Assembly: GCA_946406355.1 (NCBI GenBank)
Contig: CAMJKI010000005.1
Location: 1 to 64,000 of the forward strand
Reading direction: 5' to 3'
Source: an uncultured Bacteroidales bacterium
GTDB lineage: Bacteria > Bacteroidota > Bacteroidia > Bacteroidales > UBA932
DNA length: 64,000 nucleotides
Shown: positions 1 through 9,794 of the stretch, piece by piece
Layout: the number at the start of each line of letters is the position of its first letter
Position numbering within the stretch: position 1 is the first letter of the stretch
Made by a program: the position numbers and the translations under genes
Notes under the pieces: model-generated
The model's database searches: none
What the model was told of the DNA's origin: nothing
The model's input: only the letters and a program-made list of their open reading frames with translations

Positions 1-634
1 AAACGGCCACGGAGGCGGCCGATGTCTGGATACGGCCCTGGGTTTCGGTCTGGGGAACACGCTGCACGCGGTGCACGCCGGATTCGTATTTCATAACGCC
101 GTACACGCCGTCCTGGGCGCTGGAAAGCTTGAACACAATTTGCTTGTAGCCACCGGAGGTGCCGGGAGCCTGGTCCGTGATTTCCAGTTTCCAGCCCCTG
201 CGTTCGGCAAAGTGCTGGTACATGCGGAAGAGGTCGCCGGCAAAGATGGCGGCTTCGTCACCGCCGGTGCCGCCGCGGATTTCCACCATGGCGTTCTTGC
301 TGTCGTCGGGATCGGCCGGAATTAGCAGGAGCTTGATGTTCTGCTCCATGTCCGGGAGTTTGGGCTCAATTTCCGCAATCTCCTCGCGGGCCATTTCCTT
401 GAGGTCTTCGTCCTTTTCGTTCATGAGGATGTCCTTGGCCTGCGCCAATTCTTCCACCAGCCGTTTGTATTCCAGGCCGGCGGCAATGATGGGCTGCAAT
501 TCCTTGTAGTCCTTGTTCAGCTGAACGAACTTCTTCATGTCGGCAATCACCTCCGGATCGGCCAACTGCTGCTCCAGCTTATTGTATTTATCCTGAAGGC
601 TGAGCACCTTCTCCAACAGCGTATTCTCTGCCAT
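1..634 (-). CDS. prfA: Peptide chain release factor 1 (partial, N-terminal part; runs off the left edge)
   Basis: Minus-strand translation from 634: MAENTLLEKVLSLQDKYNKLEQQLADPEVIADMKKF...VEIRGGTGGDEAAIFAGDLFRMYQHFAERRGWKLEI...GVHRVQRVPQTETQGRIQTSAASVA, typical of RF1. Confidence 0.93.
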   Translation of the reverse strand, partial: MAENTLLEKVLSLQDKYNKLEQQLADPEVIADMKKFVQLNKDYKELQPIIAAGLEYKRLVEELAQAKDILMNEKDEDLKEMAREEIAEIEPKLPDMEQNIKLLLIPADPDDSKNAMVEIRGGTGGDEAAIFAGDLFRMYQHFAERRGWKLEITDQAPGTSGGYKQIVFKLSSAQDGVYGVMKYESGVHRVQRVPQTETQGRIQTSAASVAV

Positions 635-733
635 AGCAAATTATATTTCAGTCTGCAAAGATAATGATTTTCTGCCGCATGTGAAAATCTTGTAGTATTG
701 CCAGGTAACAATACGTATTATTATCTTATTGTG

Positions 734-741
734 TATCTTTG
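734..741 (+). promoter_or_regulatory. Bacteroidota -7 box (TATCTTTG) upstream of mazG
   Basis: TATCTTTG 21 nt before the mazG ATG; fits the TAnnTTTG consensus. Confidence 0.55.
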
Positions 742-761
742 TATCCAAATACGGGAAAGAT

Positions 762-1553
762 ATGCACTCGAAACAGGAGAAACTGGAAGCCTTCGGCCGT
801 CTGCTGGACATTATGGACCAGCTGCGGGAAAAGTGCCCCTGGAACGCCGAACAAACCTTCGACTCCATCCGGCGCCTCACCGAAGAGGAAGTCTATGAAC
901 TTAGCGACGCTATTATGGCAGGCGACAGGCAGGCCACGGCCAAGGAAATCGGCGACCTGCTGTACCACATGGTCTTCTATGCCCGTATCGGCCAGGAGGA
1001 GGGCGCCTTCGATATTGCCGACAGCATAGATAAGATCTGCGACAAAATGGTGTTCCGCCACCCGCATGTCTTTGGCCCGGAGGCCGGAAAAGCCACCACG
1101 GCCAAAGAGATAGCCGATACCTGGGAACTGGTGAAGGCCAAGGAAAAGGGCGGCAACAAGCGTGTAATGTCCGGCATTCCCCAGGCCATGCCGGCCCTGC
1201 TAAAGGCCCTGGCCATGCAGGAAAAGGCCCGTGGCTGTGGCTTTGACTGGGAAAAGAAGGAGGATGTTTGGGACAAGGTGCAGGAAGAGGTGAACGAAGT
1301 GAATGAAGCCTGCGCCAATGCCGATGCCACCCAGATAGAAGGCGAATTCGGCGACCTGCTGTTTACGGTAATCAATGCCGCGCGGCTGTATGGGGTGGAC
1401 CCGGAAGTGGCCCTGAACCGCACCAGCGAAAAATTCCGCCGCCGCTTCACCTATCTGGAAGAACAGACGCTCCGCAAAGGCCTCCAATTCAGCGATCTTA
1501 CCATGGCGCAGATGGATGCCCTGTGGGATGAGGCCAAGGCAAAAGGATTATAA
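762..1553 (+). CDS. mazG: Nucleoside triphosphate pyrophosphohydrolase MazG
   Basis: MHSKQEKLEAFGRLLDIMDQLREKCPWNAEQTFDSIRRLTEEEVYELSDAI and repeated EIGDLLYH/EFGDLLFT motifs; internal ATG at 762 preferred over 729. Confidence 0.93.
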   Translation: MHSKQEKLEAFGRLLDIMDQLREKCPWNAEQTFDSIRRLTEEEVYELSDAIMAGDRQATAKEIGDLLYHMVFYARIGQEEGAFDIADSIDKICDKMVFRHPHVFGPEAGKATTAKEIADTWELVKAKEKGGNKRVMSGIPQAMPALLKALAMQEKARGCGFDWEKKEDVWDKVQEEVNEVNEACANADATQIEGEFGDLLFTVINAARLYGVDPEVALNRTSEKFRRRFTYLEEQTLRKGLQFSDLTMAQMDALWDEAKAKGL

Positions 1554-1600
1554 TCTGCATATTATTCACCTTTATACGAATAATATACAAAGATTATAAC

Positions 1601-1608
1601 TATCTTTG
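1601..1608 (+). promoter_or_regulatory. Bacteroidota -7 box (TATCTTTG) upstream of the CoA-transferase gene
   Basis: TATCTTTG ends 9 nt before ATG 1618; fits the TAnnTTTG consensus. Confidence 0.55.
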
Positions 1609-1617
1609 CCACTCCTT

Positions 1618-2889
1618 ATGACAACGAAACCTTTTATATCGGCCCAGGAGGCCGTTCGCGTGATACGGAGCGGGGACCATATCCACCTCTCCAGCATAGC
1701 CAGCGTTCCGCATATCCTCATCGAAGCCCTTTGCCAACGCGCGGGGGAACTGAAGGACCTGCATTTCCACCATTTCCATACGGAAGGTCCGGCACCCTAT
1801 GCCGAAGGCGGCCCCTTCTTTGACCAGGGTTTCTTCGTTGGCCCCAACGTGCGCGAAAATGTGGGCCTGGGCCTGGCCGACTATATTCCCTCCAACCTCT
1901 TTGAGTCGCAGCTCATGTACCGCACCGGAGCGCTGCCCTGCGATGTGGCCATGGTGCAGGTGTCGGAGCCGGTGGATGGAATGGTGTCGCTGGGAACTTC
2001 GGTAGACTGCTCCCTGGCGGCCCTGGAAGTAGCCCGGGAACGCATTGCGGTGGTGAATCCCAACGTGCCCTTTGCCTATGGGGACCTGGTTCCCCTGGAG
2101 CGTTTCACGGCGCTGGTAAAAGCCGACAACCCGCTTATTACCAAAACCTATTCGGAACCTTCGGACACCGACCGGGAAATCGGCCGTCATTGTGCCGAGC
2201 TGGTCCCGGACGGCGCCTGTCTGCAAATGGGCATCGGCGCCATGCCCAACGCCATCTGCGCCTGCCTGGGCGGTCACCAGCATCTGGGACTGCACACGGA
2301 AATGTTCTCGGACGGTGCCCTGGCGCTCATCAAAAAAGGCGTCATTGACGGTTCATGCAAAGCCATAGACAAGGGCCGGATTGTGGCTTCCTTTCTGCTG
2401 GGTTCGCAGGCCGTTTACGACTTCATCCACCGGAATCCCTCCGTTCAGATGCGGGACATCGCCTATACCAACGACCCGCGCGTGATTTCCCAGAATCCGG
2501 GCATGGTGTCCATCAATTCGGCTATAGAAATTGACCTTACCGGCCAGGTGTGCGCCGATTCCATCGGCCAGCGCATTTATTCCGGAGCCGGCGGCCAGCT
2601 GGACTTCGTGCGCGGCGCCAAGCTTTCCAAAGGCGGCAAGGCCATCATCGCCCTGGCTGCCCGTACCGCCAAAGGCCTTCCCAAGATTGTCCCCACGCTG
2701 AAACCCGGTGCCGGTGTAGTTACCCCCCGGGCCGATATCCAGTGGGTGGTTACGGAATTCGGCGCCGTGAATCTGTACGGCAAGTCCTTACAAGAAAGGG
2801 CGAAGCTGTTAATCAGCATCGCCCATCCTCAAGATCGGGAAGCCCTGGAACGCGCCGCTTTCGAGCGTTTTGGCCCGCACTGGCGCTAG
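1618..2889 (+). CDS. Acetyl-CoA hydrolase / 4-hydroxybutyrate CoA-transferase family protein
   Basis: MTTKPFISAQEAVRVIRSGDHIHLSSIASVPHILIEALCQRA...HTEMFSDGALALIKKGVI...GAGGQLDFVRGAKLSKGGKAIIAL. Confidence 0.9.
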   Translation: MTTKPFISAQEAVRVIRSGDHIHLSSIASVPHILIEALCQRAGELKDLHFHHFHTEGPAPYAEGGPFFDQGFFVGPNVRENVGLGLADYIPSNLFESQLMYRTGALPCDVAMVQVSEPVDGMVSLGTSVDCSLAALEVARERIAVVNPNVPFAYGDLVPLERFTALVKADNPLITKTYSEPSDTDREIGRHCAELVPDGACLQMGIGAMPNAICACLGGHQHLGLHTEMFSDGALALIKKGVIDGSCKAIDKGRIVASFLLGSQAVYDFIHRNPSVQMRDIAYTNDPRVISQNPGMVSINSAIEIDLTGQVCADSIGQRIYSGAGGQLDFVRGAKLSKGGKAIIALAARTAKGLPKIVPTLKPGAGVVTPRADIQWVVTEFGAVNLYGKSLQERAKLLISIAHPQDREALERAAFERFGPHWR

Positions 2890-2895
2890 GCATTC

Positions 2896-4587
2896 CTATT
2901 TAATCAGATTCCCCAGAATGGAGCGGGTGAGCTCCTTGGTGAGGGTGTTGGTAGCACTCTTGGTGGCCTTGGTGATGGCTTTCTTGCCGGTAGAAGTCTT
3001 GGACGTCTTTTTGGTCCCGGTAATCTTGCCGGTAACGGCATCGGCTGCAGCGGCGGCGGCAACGCCCGTAACAGCGGTTATCACCGACTTCAGCACCTTG
3101 CTGGCAATACTGTTCTTGGCCTTCTTCTGGGCTTCTTTCTGGGCCCTTTCGGCCTCCTTCTGCGCCCGGGCGGCTTCCCTTTCGGCCTCTTTGGCCAGAC
3201 GGGCCTCTTCCTTAGCCTGGATGGCAGCCTGCTTGGCCTCCACTATCCGCTGACGCTCTGCCGCTTCCTCGGCCTCAATTTCTGCTTTCTGCCGCTCGGC
3301 CTCTGCGGTGGCGGTGGTAATGATTTCATAGGCGCTTTCGCGGTCGATGGCGTGGTCGTAACGGCCGAACAGGCGGCTGCGCTTGATAAGATCGGCCCGC
3401 TGTTCTTCTGTGATGGCGCCAATCTGGCTCAGGGGGAACAGAATCTTGGCACGCTCCACCGTGGCAGGGGTGCCCTTTTCGTCCAGGAAGGAAACCAGGG
3501 CTTCGCCGGTTCCCAGCTCCAGCAGCGTGTCGTAGGTGTTGAAGGCGGGGTTGGCGCGGAAGGTATCGGCCGCCACCTTCACGGCCTTCTGGTCCTTGGG
3601 ACTGTAGGCGCGCAGGGCATGCTGCACACGGTTACCCAGCTGACCCAGGATGTCGGACGGAATGTCCGTGGGACTCTGGGTAATGAAATAGATGCCCACG
3701 CCCTTGGAACGGATGAGGCGGATTACCTGCTCAATCTTGTCCGTGAGGGCCTTGGACGTGCCTTCGAACAGCATGTGGGCCTCGTCAAAGAAGAACACCA
3801 GCTTGGGCAGATCCATGTCGCCCACTTCCGGCAGGGTGGCATACAGCTCGCTCAGCAGCCACAGCAGGAAGGTGGAATACAGCTTGGGCTGCAGCATCAG
3901 GCGGTCGGCCGCCAGCACGTTCATGATGCCCTTGCCGCCCTCGCACTGCAGCAGGTCGTAGATGTCGAAGTCCGGCTCACCGAAGAACTTTTCGGCCCCC
4001 TGGTTCTCCAGGGCCAGCAGCGAACGCTGGATGGCGCCGATGGAGGCTGCCGTCACAAAGCCGTACTGCGTGGTATACTCCGAGGCATTCTGGCCCACGA
4101 AGTTGAGCATGGCCTTGAGGTCCTTGATGTCTATGAGCAGCAGGCCGTTGTCATCGGCAATCTTGAAGACCACGTTCAGCACACCGGTCTGGGTTTCATT
4201 CAGGTCCATCAGGCGGCCCAGCATCTCCGGTCCCATGCGGGAAATGGTGGAGCGCATGGGATGGCCCTGCTCGCCGTACACATCAAAGAAACGCACCGGG
4301 CAGCTCTGGAACTGCGGATTCTCTATGCCGAACTCCGGCAGGCGCTTCTCGATGAAACCGGAAAGCTTACCCACTTGGGAAATGCCGCTCAGGTCCCCCT
4401 TCATGTCGGCCATGAAGCAGGGCACGCCGGCCTGGCAGAAAGTCTCGGCCAGCACCTGCAGGGTGACGGTTTTACCGGTACCGGTAGCGCCGGCAATGAG
4501 TCCGTGCCGGTTGGCCATCTTCCCAATCAGCGAGATGGGTCCGTTGTTGGAGTGGGCGACATACAGCCCTCTTTCTTTATCTAACAT
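2896..4587 (-). CDS. HerA/DUF853-type (YjgR-like) P-loop ATPase
   Basis: Walker A GLIAGATGTGKTVTLQVLAE; FFFDEAHMLFEGTSKAL; Lys/Ala/Glu-rich C-terminal tail. Confidence 0.9.
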   Translation of the reverse strand: MLDKERGLYVAHSNNGPISLIGKMANRHGLIAGATGTGKTVTLQVLAETFCQAGVPCFMADMKGDLSGISQVGKLSGFIEKRLPEFGIENPQFQSCPVRFFDVYGEQGHPMRSTISRMGPEMLGRLMDLNETQTGVLNVVFKIADDNGLLLIDIKDLKAMLNFVGQNASEYTTQYGFVTAASIGAIQRSLLALENQGAEKFFGEPDFDIYDLLQCEGGKGIMNVLAADRLMLQPKLYSTFLLWLLSELYATLPEVGDMDLPKLVFFFDEAHMLFEGTSKALTDKIEQVIRLIRSKGVGIYFITQSPTDIPSDILGQLGNRVQHALRAYSPKDQKAVKVAADTFRANPAFNTYDTLLELGTGEALVSFLDEKGTPATVERAKILFPLSQIGAITEEQRADLIKRSRLFGRYDHAIDRESAYEIITTATAEAERQKAEIEAEEAAERQRIVEAKQAAIQAKEEARLAKEAEREAARAQKEAERAQKEAQKKAKNSIASKVLKSVITAVTGVAAAAAADAVTGKITGTKKTSKTSTGKKAITKATKSATNTLTKELTRSILGNLIK

Positions 4588-4590
4588 ATT

Positions 4591-4696
4591 GCGAAATGTA
4601 TGTGGTTAATATTCAGCAACTTGCGTGTTTCCCGGTGCAATCTGATTTGCACCGGGAAACACTTAACTTGTTAATTCCTAGCAGTTTGCATTTTGC
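4591..4696 (-). repeat. 106-bp palindromic element, copy A (core hairpin 4627-4660)
   Basis: Core GTTTCCCGGTGCAA-TCTGAT-TTGCACCGGGAAAC with 36 bp on each side; ends GCGAAATGTA (4591) and TGCATTTTGC (to 4696) are near-inverted. Confidence 0.88.
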
Positions 4697-6134
4697 GGTG
4701 CCAGAGGGCGAAGAGGATGTAGGAGAGCAGGAAGGTGCCCAGGCCGATCCAGGGGGCCGTGGCGGCGGGGAGGCGGAAGCCCACCTGGTCCACCAGAATG
4801 AAGGTGGTGCACACCGCAGTCATGAACATGGCCGGGAAAAGGGTAATGAGATACCATCGGCCGCCTTTCTTCAGGGCCAAATACACCGTAATGGTCCAGA
4901 GTGTGAACACCGCCAGCGTCTGGTTGCTCCAGCCGAAGTAGCGCCAGATGGTGTTGAAACCGTTGGCATCGGCAATGTTGTACCACAGAAGCAGCGCGGA
5001 AAACACAAACAGGGGTACGGCAATGTACAGGCGATGGCCCATGCTCTTCTGATCCAGTTTCAGGAAATCGGCAATGATCAGACGGGCGCTGCGGAAAGCC
5101 GTATCCCCGGAGGTAATGGGAGCCGCCACTACGCCCAGAAGGGCCAGCACGCCGCCAGCAATACCCAGCCAGTTCTTGGAAACGGCCGTAACAATGGCGG
5201 GAGCAGCCGATCCGGCCGATATGCCCACCTCTTCGGCACCGCCGTCAAAGAAGAACCAGGAAGCCACGGCAGCCCACACCAGGGCCACCATGCCTTCCGT
5301 AATCATGGAGCCGTAGAACACCGGGCGGCCCAGCTTTTCGTTCTGGATGCAGCGGGCCATAAGCGGGCTCTGCGTAGCATGGAAGCCGCTGATGGCTCCG
5401 CAGGCTATGGTGATGAACAGGCAGGGGAAAATGGGCTGGTTGGCTACGCCGGTTTGCTGCGACCAGCCGGAAAGGCCGTCCCAAATCTCCGGCATGGAAG
5501 GCCACTTGATAAGCAGGCACACCAGCAACCCGGTCGCCATGAACAGAAGCGCCACGGCAAAGGCGGGGTAAATGCGGCCGATAATCTTGTCGATGGGAAG
5601 CAGCGTAGCCACTACATAATAGAGGAAGATGACGCCTACCCAGATCATGATGGACGACCGGCCGCCGTCACCGGCGATGTCGCCCAGAATGAGGGCCGGG
5701 GAATAAACAAACACGGCACCCACCATGGTGAGCAGCAGCACGGAGAACACCAGCATCACCGTTTTGGTGCGCTTTCCCAGGTAGGTTCCCACCAGTTCCG
5801 GCAGGCCGACACCCCCATGACGGACGGAAAGCATGCCACTGAGATAGTCATGCACCGCTCCGGCAAAAATGCAGCCGAAAACAATCCACAGATAGCTGGC
5901 CGGGCCGAACTTGGCGCCCATGATGGCGCCAAAGATGGGACCGGTGCCGGCAATGTTCAGGAACTGGATCATGAACACTTTCCAGGTGGGCATGGCAATG
6001 AAATCCACGCCGTCGGCCTTCTCTACGGCCGGGGTCTTGCGGGCAGGATCCGGGCCGAAAACCCGTTCCACGAATCTTCCATACAGGAGGTAGCCCAACA
6101 CGAGGGCCACAATGCTTAATACAAAGGATATCAT
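4671..6134 (-). CDS. cstA: Carbon starvation protein CstA-family peptide/pyruvate transporter
   Basis: MISFVLSIVALVLGYLLYGRFVERVFGPDPARKTPAVEKADGVDF...GTGPIFGAIMGAKFGPASYLWIVFG; multiple TM helices. Confidence 0.92.
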   Translation of the reverse strand: MISFVLSIVALVLGYLLYGRFVERVFGPDPARKTPAVEKADGVDFIAMPTWKVFMIQFLNIAGTGPIFGAIMGAKFGPASYLWIVFGCIFAGAVHDYLSGMLSVRHGGVGLPELVGTYLGKRTKTVMLVFSVLLLTMVGAVFVYSPALILGDIAGDGGRSSIMIWVGVIFLYYVVATLLPIDKIIGRIYPAFAVALLFMATGLLVCLLIKWPSMPEIWDGLSGWSQQTGVANQPIFPCLFITIACGAISGFHATQSPLMARCIQNEKLGRPVFYGSMITEGMVALVWAAVASWFFFDGGAEEVGISAGSAAPAIVTAVSKNWLGIAGGVLALLGVVAAPITSGDTAFRSARLIIADFLKLDQKSMGHRLYIAVPLFVFSALLLWYNIADANGFNTIWRYFGWSNQTLAVFTLWTITVYLALKKGGRWYLITLFPAMFMTAVCTTFILVDQVGFRLPAATAPWIGLGTFLLSYILFALWHRKMQTARN

Positions 6135-6661
6135 TGGAAAAAGCTGAAATGTACGCGTCCGTAATGGCGCTCTTTCACAAAATGCGGATGTTCCGTAAAA
6201 CTGTACTCCCCGCCATGTTCCAGGATAAAATAGCATTCCGGATGCAGCAGGTCCAGAGAGAAAATCAGGTCCGGGAGGCCGTCAAGGCCTTCCAGGGCAT
6301 AGGGAGGATCGGCAAACACCAGGTCGAACTTCTCGTGACAGATGGGAAGGAAATCGAAGACGTTGTCCCGCACCATGGTAACATTGGCCAGGCCCAGCCG
6401 GGCGGCCTCCGTTTTGATAAAGCTGGCGTTCTCGCGGGCCATTTCCACACAATACACGCGCGCCGCGCCGCGGGAGGCAAACTCGAAAGCGATGGAGCCG
6501 GTGCCGCCAAAAAGATCCAGCACCTTGAGGTCTTCAAATTCGTATTCGTTGTCCAGGATGTTGAACAGGCCCTCCTTGGCAAAATCCGTGGTGGGCCTCG
6601 CCATGTACCCTGCCGGGGGCAGGATCACTTTTCCCTTTAACCTGCCGCCGATGATTCTCAT
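6131..6661 (-). CDS. rsmD: 16S rRNA (guanine966-N2)-methyltransferase RsmD family
   Basis: MRIIGGRLKGKVILPPAG...RPTTDFAKEGLFNIL...VLDLFGGTGSIAFEFASRGA...FDLVFADPPY. Confidence 0.9.
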   Translation of the reverse strand: MRIIGGRLKGKVILPPAGYMARPTTDFAKEGLFNILDNEYEFEDLKVLDLFGGTGSIAFEFASRGAARVYCVEMARENASFIKTEAARLGLANVTMVRDNVFDFLPICHEKFDLVFADPPYALEGLDGLPDLIFSLDLLHPECYFILEHGGEYSFTEHPHFVKERHYGRVHFSFFQ

Positions 6662-7347
6662 AGCTGAACAACAGATTTGAAGTAGCGGTACAGCGACATT
6701 TCCGCATCGGCATCCAGGGGAGTATGGAAGCAGACTGTGGAGACTTCCGGATTAAGTTGCAGCCGCTTGAGGGCCAGGAACAGGAAGTATTCGGCCGTGG
6801 TGAAGTCCGGCGCCTGGAACACATTGGCCAGCCGCAGAGTCTTGCCCTGGGCTATGACCAGATGCAGCCAGCCGTCCTTCCAGGAAGCGATAATTTTGTT
6901 GTACTCCTGGATGGCATCCAGCATGGACAGCTGATAATACAGCTCCGGCAATACCCGCACCGGATTTCCGGAAGCGGGCAGCACCGTCTGGGCCAGTACG
7001 CGCGAAAGGGATTCGCCGATGGAATTGGAAAACAGCAGTACCGAAGAGAAGGCCGGGACCTCCACCCATTCCACCTTGTCGGATTCCTCCAGGGCCACAA
7101 CCTCGGCCAGGGCCTTGCGGGCCGAATCCGGGTCGAAGAAAACGTCCGGGACCAGGGCTACCTTGGGGGTAAGGAGGGAGATTTCCACCCTGTCGTACCG
7201 GCGCTGGAACTCCGGCGTAGTGAACAGGCGTTCCGCTCCCATCCATTCCGATTCCCGGACTTCCTGAGAGGAAGCCACCTTAAAAGAATATCCACTCAAG
7301 GAAACTTGAATGGATATTCCCGTAAACGATGTATGGGTATGGTCCAT
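6658..7347 (-). CDS. DUF3822-like family protein
   Basis: MDHTHTSFTGISIQVSLSGYSFKVAS...; placed directly upstream of rsmD as in many Bacteroidota. Confidence 0.65.
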   Translation of the reverse strand: MDHTHTSFTGISIQVSLSGYSFKVASSQEVRESEWMGAERLFTTPEFQRRYDRVEISLLTPKVALVPDVFFDPDSARKALAEVVALEESDKVEWVEVPAFSSVLLFSNSIGESLSRVLAQTVLPASGNPVRVLPELYYQLSMLDAIQEYNKIIASWKDGWLHLVIAQGKTLRLANVFQAPDFTTAEYFLFLALKRLQLNPEVSTVCFHTPLDADAEMSLYRYFKSVVQL

Positions 7348-7352
7348 AGGGC

Positions 7353-8054
7353 CTATTCCCAGTTACCCGCGTTATTGTTAGGAGCAGTGACGGAACCCAC
7401 CTGCAGGCCCTTGTAGCGGCCCAGGTCTTCGCACTCTGCATCCTTGTTGATACGGAGCTGGTTGTCCATACCCTTGCACAGGGCCTTGTACGGCATGCGG
7501 GCCTCGAACAGCGGAACCTGTACGCCGGAAACCGTCTTGATGGTGGACTCCATTTCCGTGAGCTGCTTGCCCGAGAACGGGATGTAGTACAGGGAGTCGA
7601 TGCAGAAGTCCGGACGGTTGTTGAACAGGGTATCCTTCACCGGGATTTGGGTGGTTATGGAGAACACAACCTTCTGGCCCTGGGCATAGGCTTCCTGCAG
7701 TTTGGCAGTGAGCTGTTCCGGAGTGAGCTTCTTGTTGGCCTTCTTGATAGCTTCCGTATTTTCCACGGCCAGGGAGTCGTCGTTGGAGCCGATTTGCATG
7801 GTGATGTCCATCTTACCGCTTTCGTAGAACATCTTGAGGGAGTCTACGCAAGGGGAGAAACGGCCATTGGCGCTCTTGAAAGCCACCTGGAGGGTACGGA
7901 TGTCTTTAAGGCGCTGTACGGCAACCTGCGTGCGGGCATCCAGTTCCTTGTTGAACTTGACAGGCTTCTGCACGCTGGTGATGATGAGCCAGGCAAGGAA
8001 TACAATGAGGGCTGCCAGAACAATCTCGAGGATGATTTTAAGTGATTTGCTCAT
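7353..8054 (-). CDS. Conserved membrane-anchored hypothetical protein
   Basis: One N-terminal TM helix (IILEIVLAALIVFLAWLIITSV) followed by a soluble domain. Confidence 0.7.
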   Translation of the reverse strand: MSKSLKIILEIVLAALIVFLAWLIITSVQKPVKFNKELDARTQVAVQRLKDIRTLQVAFKSANGRFSPCVDSLKMFYESGKMDITMQIGSNDDSLAVENTEAIKKANKKLTPEQLTAKLQEAYAQGQKVVFSITTQIPVKDTLFNNRPDFCIDSLYYIPFSGKQLTEMESTIKTVSGVQVPLFEARMPYKALCKGMDNQLRINKDAECEDLGRYKGLQVGSVTAPNNNAGNWE

Positions 8055-8128
8055 TATTTTAGTGTTTTATAATTTTCAAAACTTCTCGCAAAGATAGAAA
8101 AATCATTTATCAAAAGCAATATATTTTG

Positions 8129-8136
8129 TAACTTTG
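8129..8136 (+). promoter_or_regulatory. Bacteroidota -7 box (TAACTTTG)
   Basis: TAACTTTG about 25 nt before the DHH phosphoesterase start. Confidence 0.5.
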
Positions 8137-8159
8137 CCCACGCAAAAAGTTTCGTAAAG

Positions 8160-9239
8160 ATGCTTAGTATTCGGCAAGACAGCCTTTTAAGGTTTCAAGC
8201 GCTTATAGACGGTGCCACGCGGATAACCGTCCTGGGACATACGCACCCGGACGGAGACGCCCTGGGCTGCACCGGAGCGCTGGCCGGATACCTTCGCGAA
8301 GTACGGGGAAAAGAGGCCGCCGTGGTTCTGCCGGACACCCCGGCCGACAACCTTCGCTTCATCGTTCCCCCGTCCTGTCCCCTGCTGTGCTATGACAAAG
8401 AGCCCCAGGCAGTTCTGGACTGGATTGCCGGCAGCAACCTGATTGTGTTGCTGGACTGCAACGGCTTCTCCCGCACAGAGGCCTTGGAGCCCTTCCTGAC
8501 AGCCTCCAAGGCCCCCAAGGTACTCATCGACCATCATCTGAATCCGCAGGTACAAAGCTTCAACGTGATTTTCTCCACCCCGGACATCTCCTCCGCCTCG
8601 GAGTTGCTTTTTTGGGTATTGAAAAGTCTGGAGGGCAACGTCCCTTCGGTCACTGAAAAGATAGCCGATGTTCCCTTCGGGACGTCGCCCTCCAGCCCAG
8701 CATACCTGACTATCGGCACCTGCCTGCTGGCGGGGATGACCACGGATACCAACAATTTTGCCAATTCGGTATTTCCCAGCACGCTGCAGATGGCTTCCGA
8801 ACTGTTGGCGCTGGGGGTAGACCGGGACGCCCTGCTGCTGCAACTGTACAGCAGTTACCGGGAAAACCGGGTGCGTCTGTTCGGCCACATGCAGGAGCAG
8901 GAGCTCCGCATCCTGGGCTGCGCCGCCTGCATGATCCTTACCCGGGAGCTGCAACAGCGCTTCGACGTACGGGAAGGCGAGACGGAAGGCCTGGTGAACG
9001 TGCCCCTATCCATTGCCGATGTGCGCCTTAGCATCTTCCTGAAAGAGGACGACAGACACTTCCGCGTATCCATCCGTTCCAAAAAAGGGACATCGGCCCA
9101 ACAGCTGGCCATGCAATACTTCCACGGGGGCGGACACGAGAACGCCGCCGGAGGAAAACTGTTTATCGGCCAGGATATTGCCCGGGCCGATGAAGCCGCC
9201 GCCTATGTAGAATCCGCTTTAAAATCTTTCCTGTCATGA
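8160..9239 (+). CDS. DHH/DHHA1 family phosphoesterase (NrnA-like bifunctional oligoribonuclease/PAP phosphatase)
   Basis: GHTHPDGDALGCTGAL...VLIDHHLNP...TDTNNFANS...FHGGGHENAAGG. Confidence 0.92.
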   Translation: MLSIRQDSLLRFQALIDGATRITVLGHTHPDGDALGCTGALAGYLREVRGKEAAVVLPDTPADNLRFIVPPSCPLLCYDKEPQAVLDWIAGSNLIVLLDCNGFSRTEALEPFLTASKAPKVLIDHHLNPQVQSFNVIFSTPDISSASELLFWVLKSLEGNVPSVTEKIADVPFGTSPSSPAYLTIGTCLLAGMTTDTNNFANSVFPSTLQMASELLALGVDRDALLLQLYSSYRENRVRLFGHMQEQELRILGCAACMILTRELQQRFDVREGETEGLVNVPLSIADVRLSIFLKEDDRHFRVSIRSKKGTSAQQLAMQYFHGGGHENAAGGKLFIGQDIARADEAAAYVESALKSFLS

Positions 9240-9793
9240 AACGTTCCACCTGGCTCACCCTCCTTGTGGCCGGATGCCTGACGCTTCCGGCAGCCTGCAA
9301 CAAAGAAGCCCTGCAGACCACCTACAACAAGCAGGAAACCTATATTGAAGGCTTCATATCGGCCGCCCTCAAGAAGGACACTACCGCTACCGTCACCATT
9401 ACGGACGGCGTGTACCGGCTTACCCAGCACGATACCCTTAACAAGCGGGATTCCCTCCTCTGGGGCGGACGGGTAACCTTGCGCTACGCCTGCTACCTGC
9501 TCACATCCAACTCCATCAGCAACAGCAACCTGGTGGCCACCAATGTGCGCTCCATCGCTTCCGCTGCGGGCTGGACCCTTTCGGACACAAGCCAGTTCCA
9601 TCCTACCACCCTCACCCTGGACAAAACCCTCCTGGAAGGTTTGCGGCTGGGGCTTTACGGCGTTCAGGAAGAGGACGAGGGCTATATCCTGTTCAACGGT
9701 AAATTTGGCTTCGGAAACCACGTCCAAGGCACGATTCCTGCATTATCGGCCCTGGCTTATCATATTTGGATAGACAGCATTGAGAACGAATAA
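9236..9793 (+). CDS. Lipoprotein, FKBP/PPIase-like (hypothetical)
   Basis: Lipobox LPAACNK; C-terminal GLYGVQEEDEGYILFNGKFGFGN resembles Bacteroidota FKBP-related lipoproteins; paired with the downstream FKBP gene. Confidence 0.55.
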   Translation: MKRSTWLTLLVAGCLTLPAACNKEALQTTYNKQETYIEGFISAALKKDTTATVTITDGVYRLTQHDTLNKRDSLLWGGRVTLRYACYLLTSNSISNSNLVATNVRSIASAAGWTLSDTSQFHPTTLTLDKTLLEGLRLGLYGVQEEDEGYILFNGKFGFGNHVQGTIPALSALAYHIWIDSIENE

Positions 9794-9794
9794 T

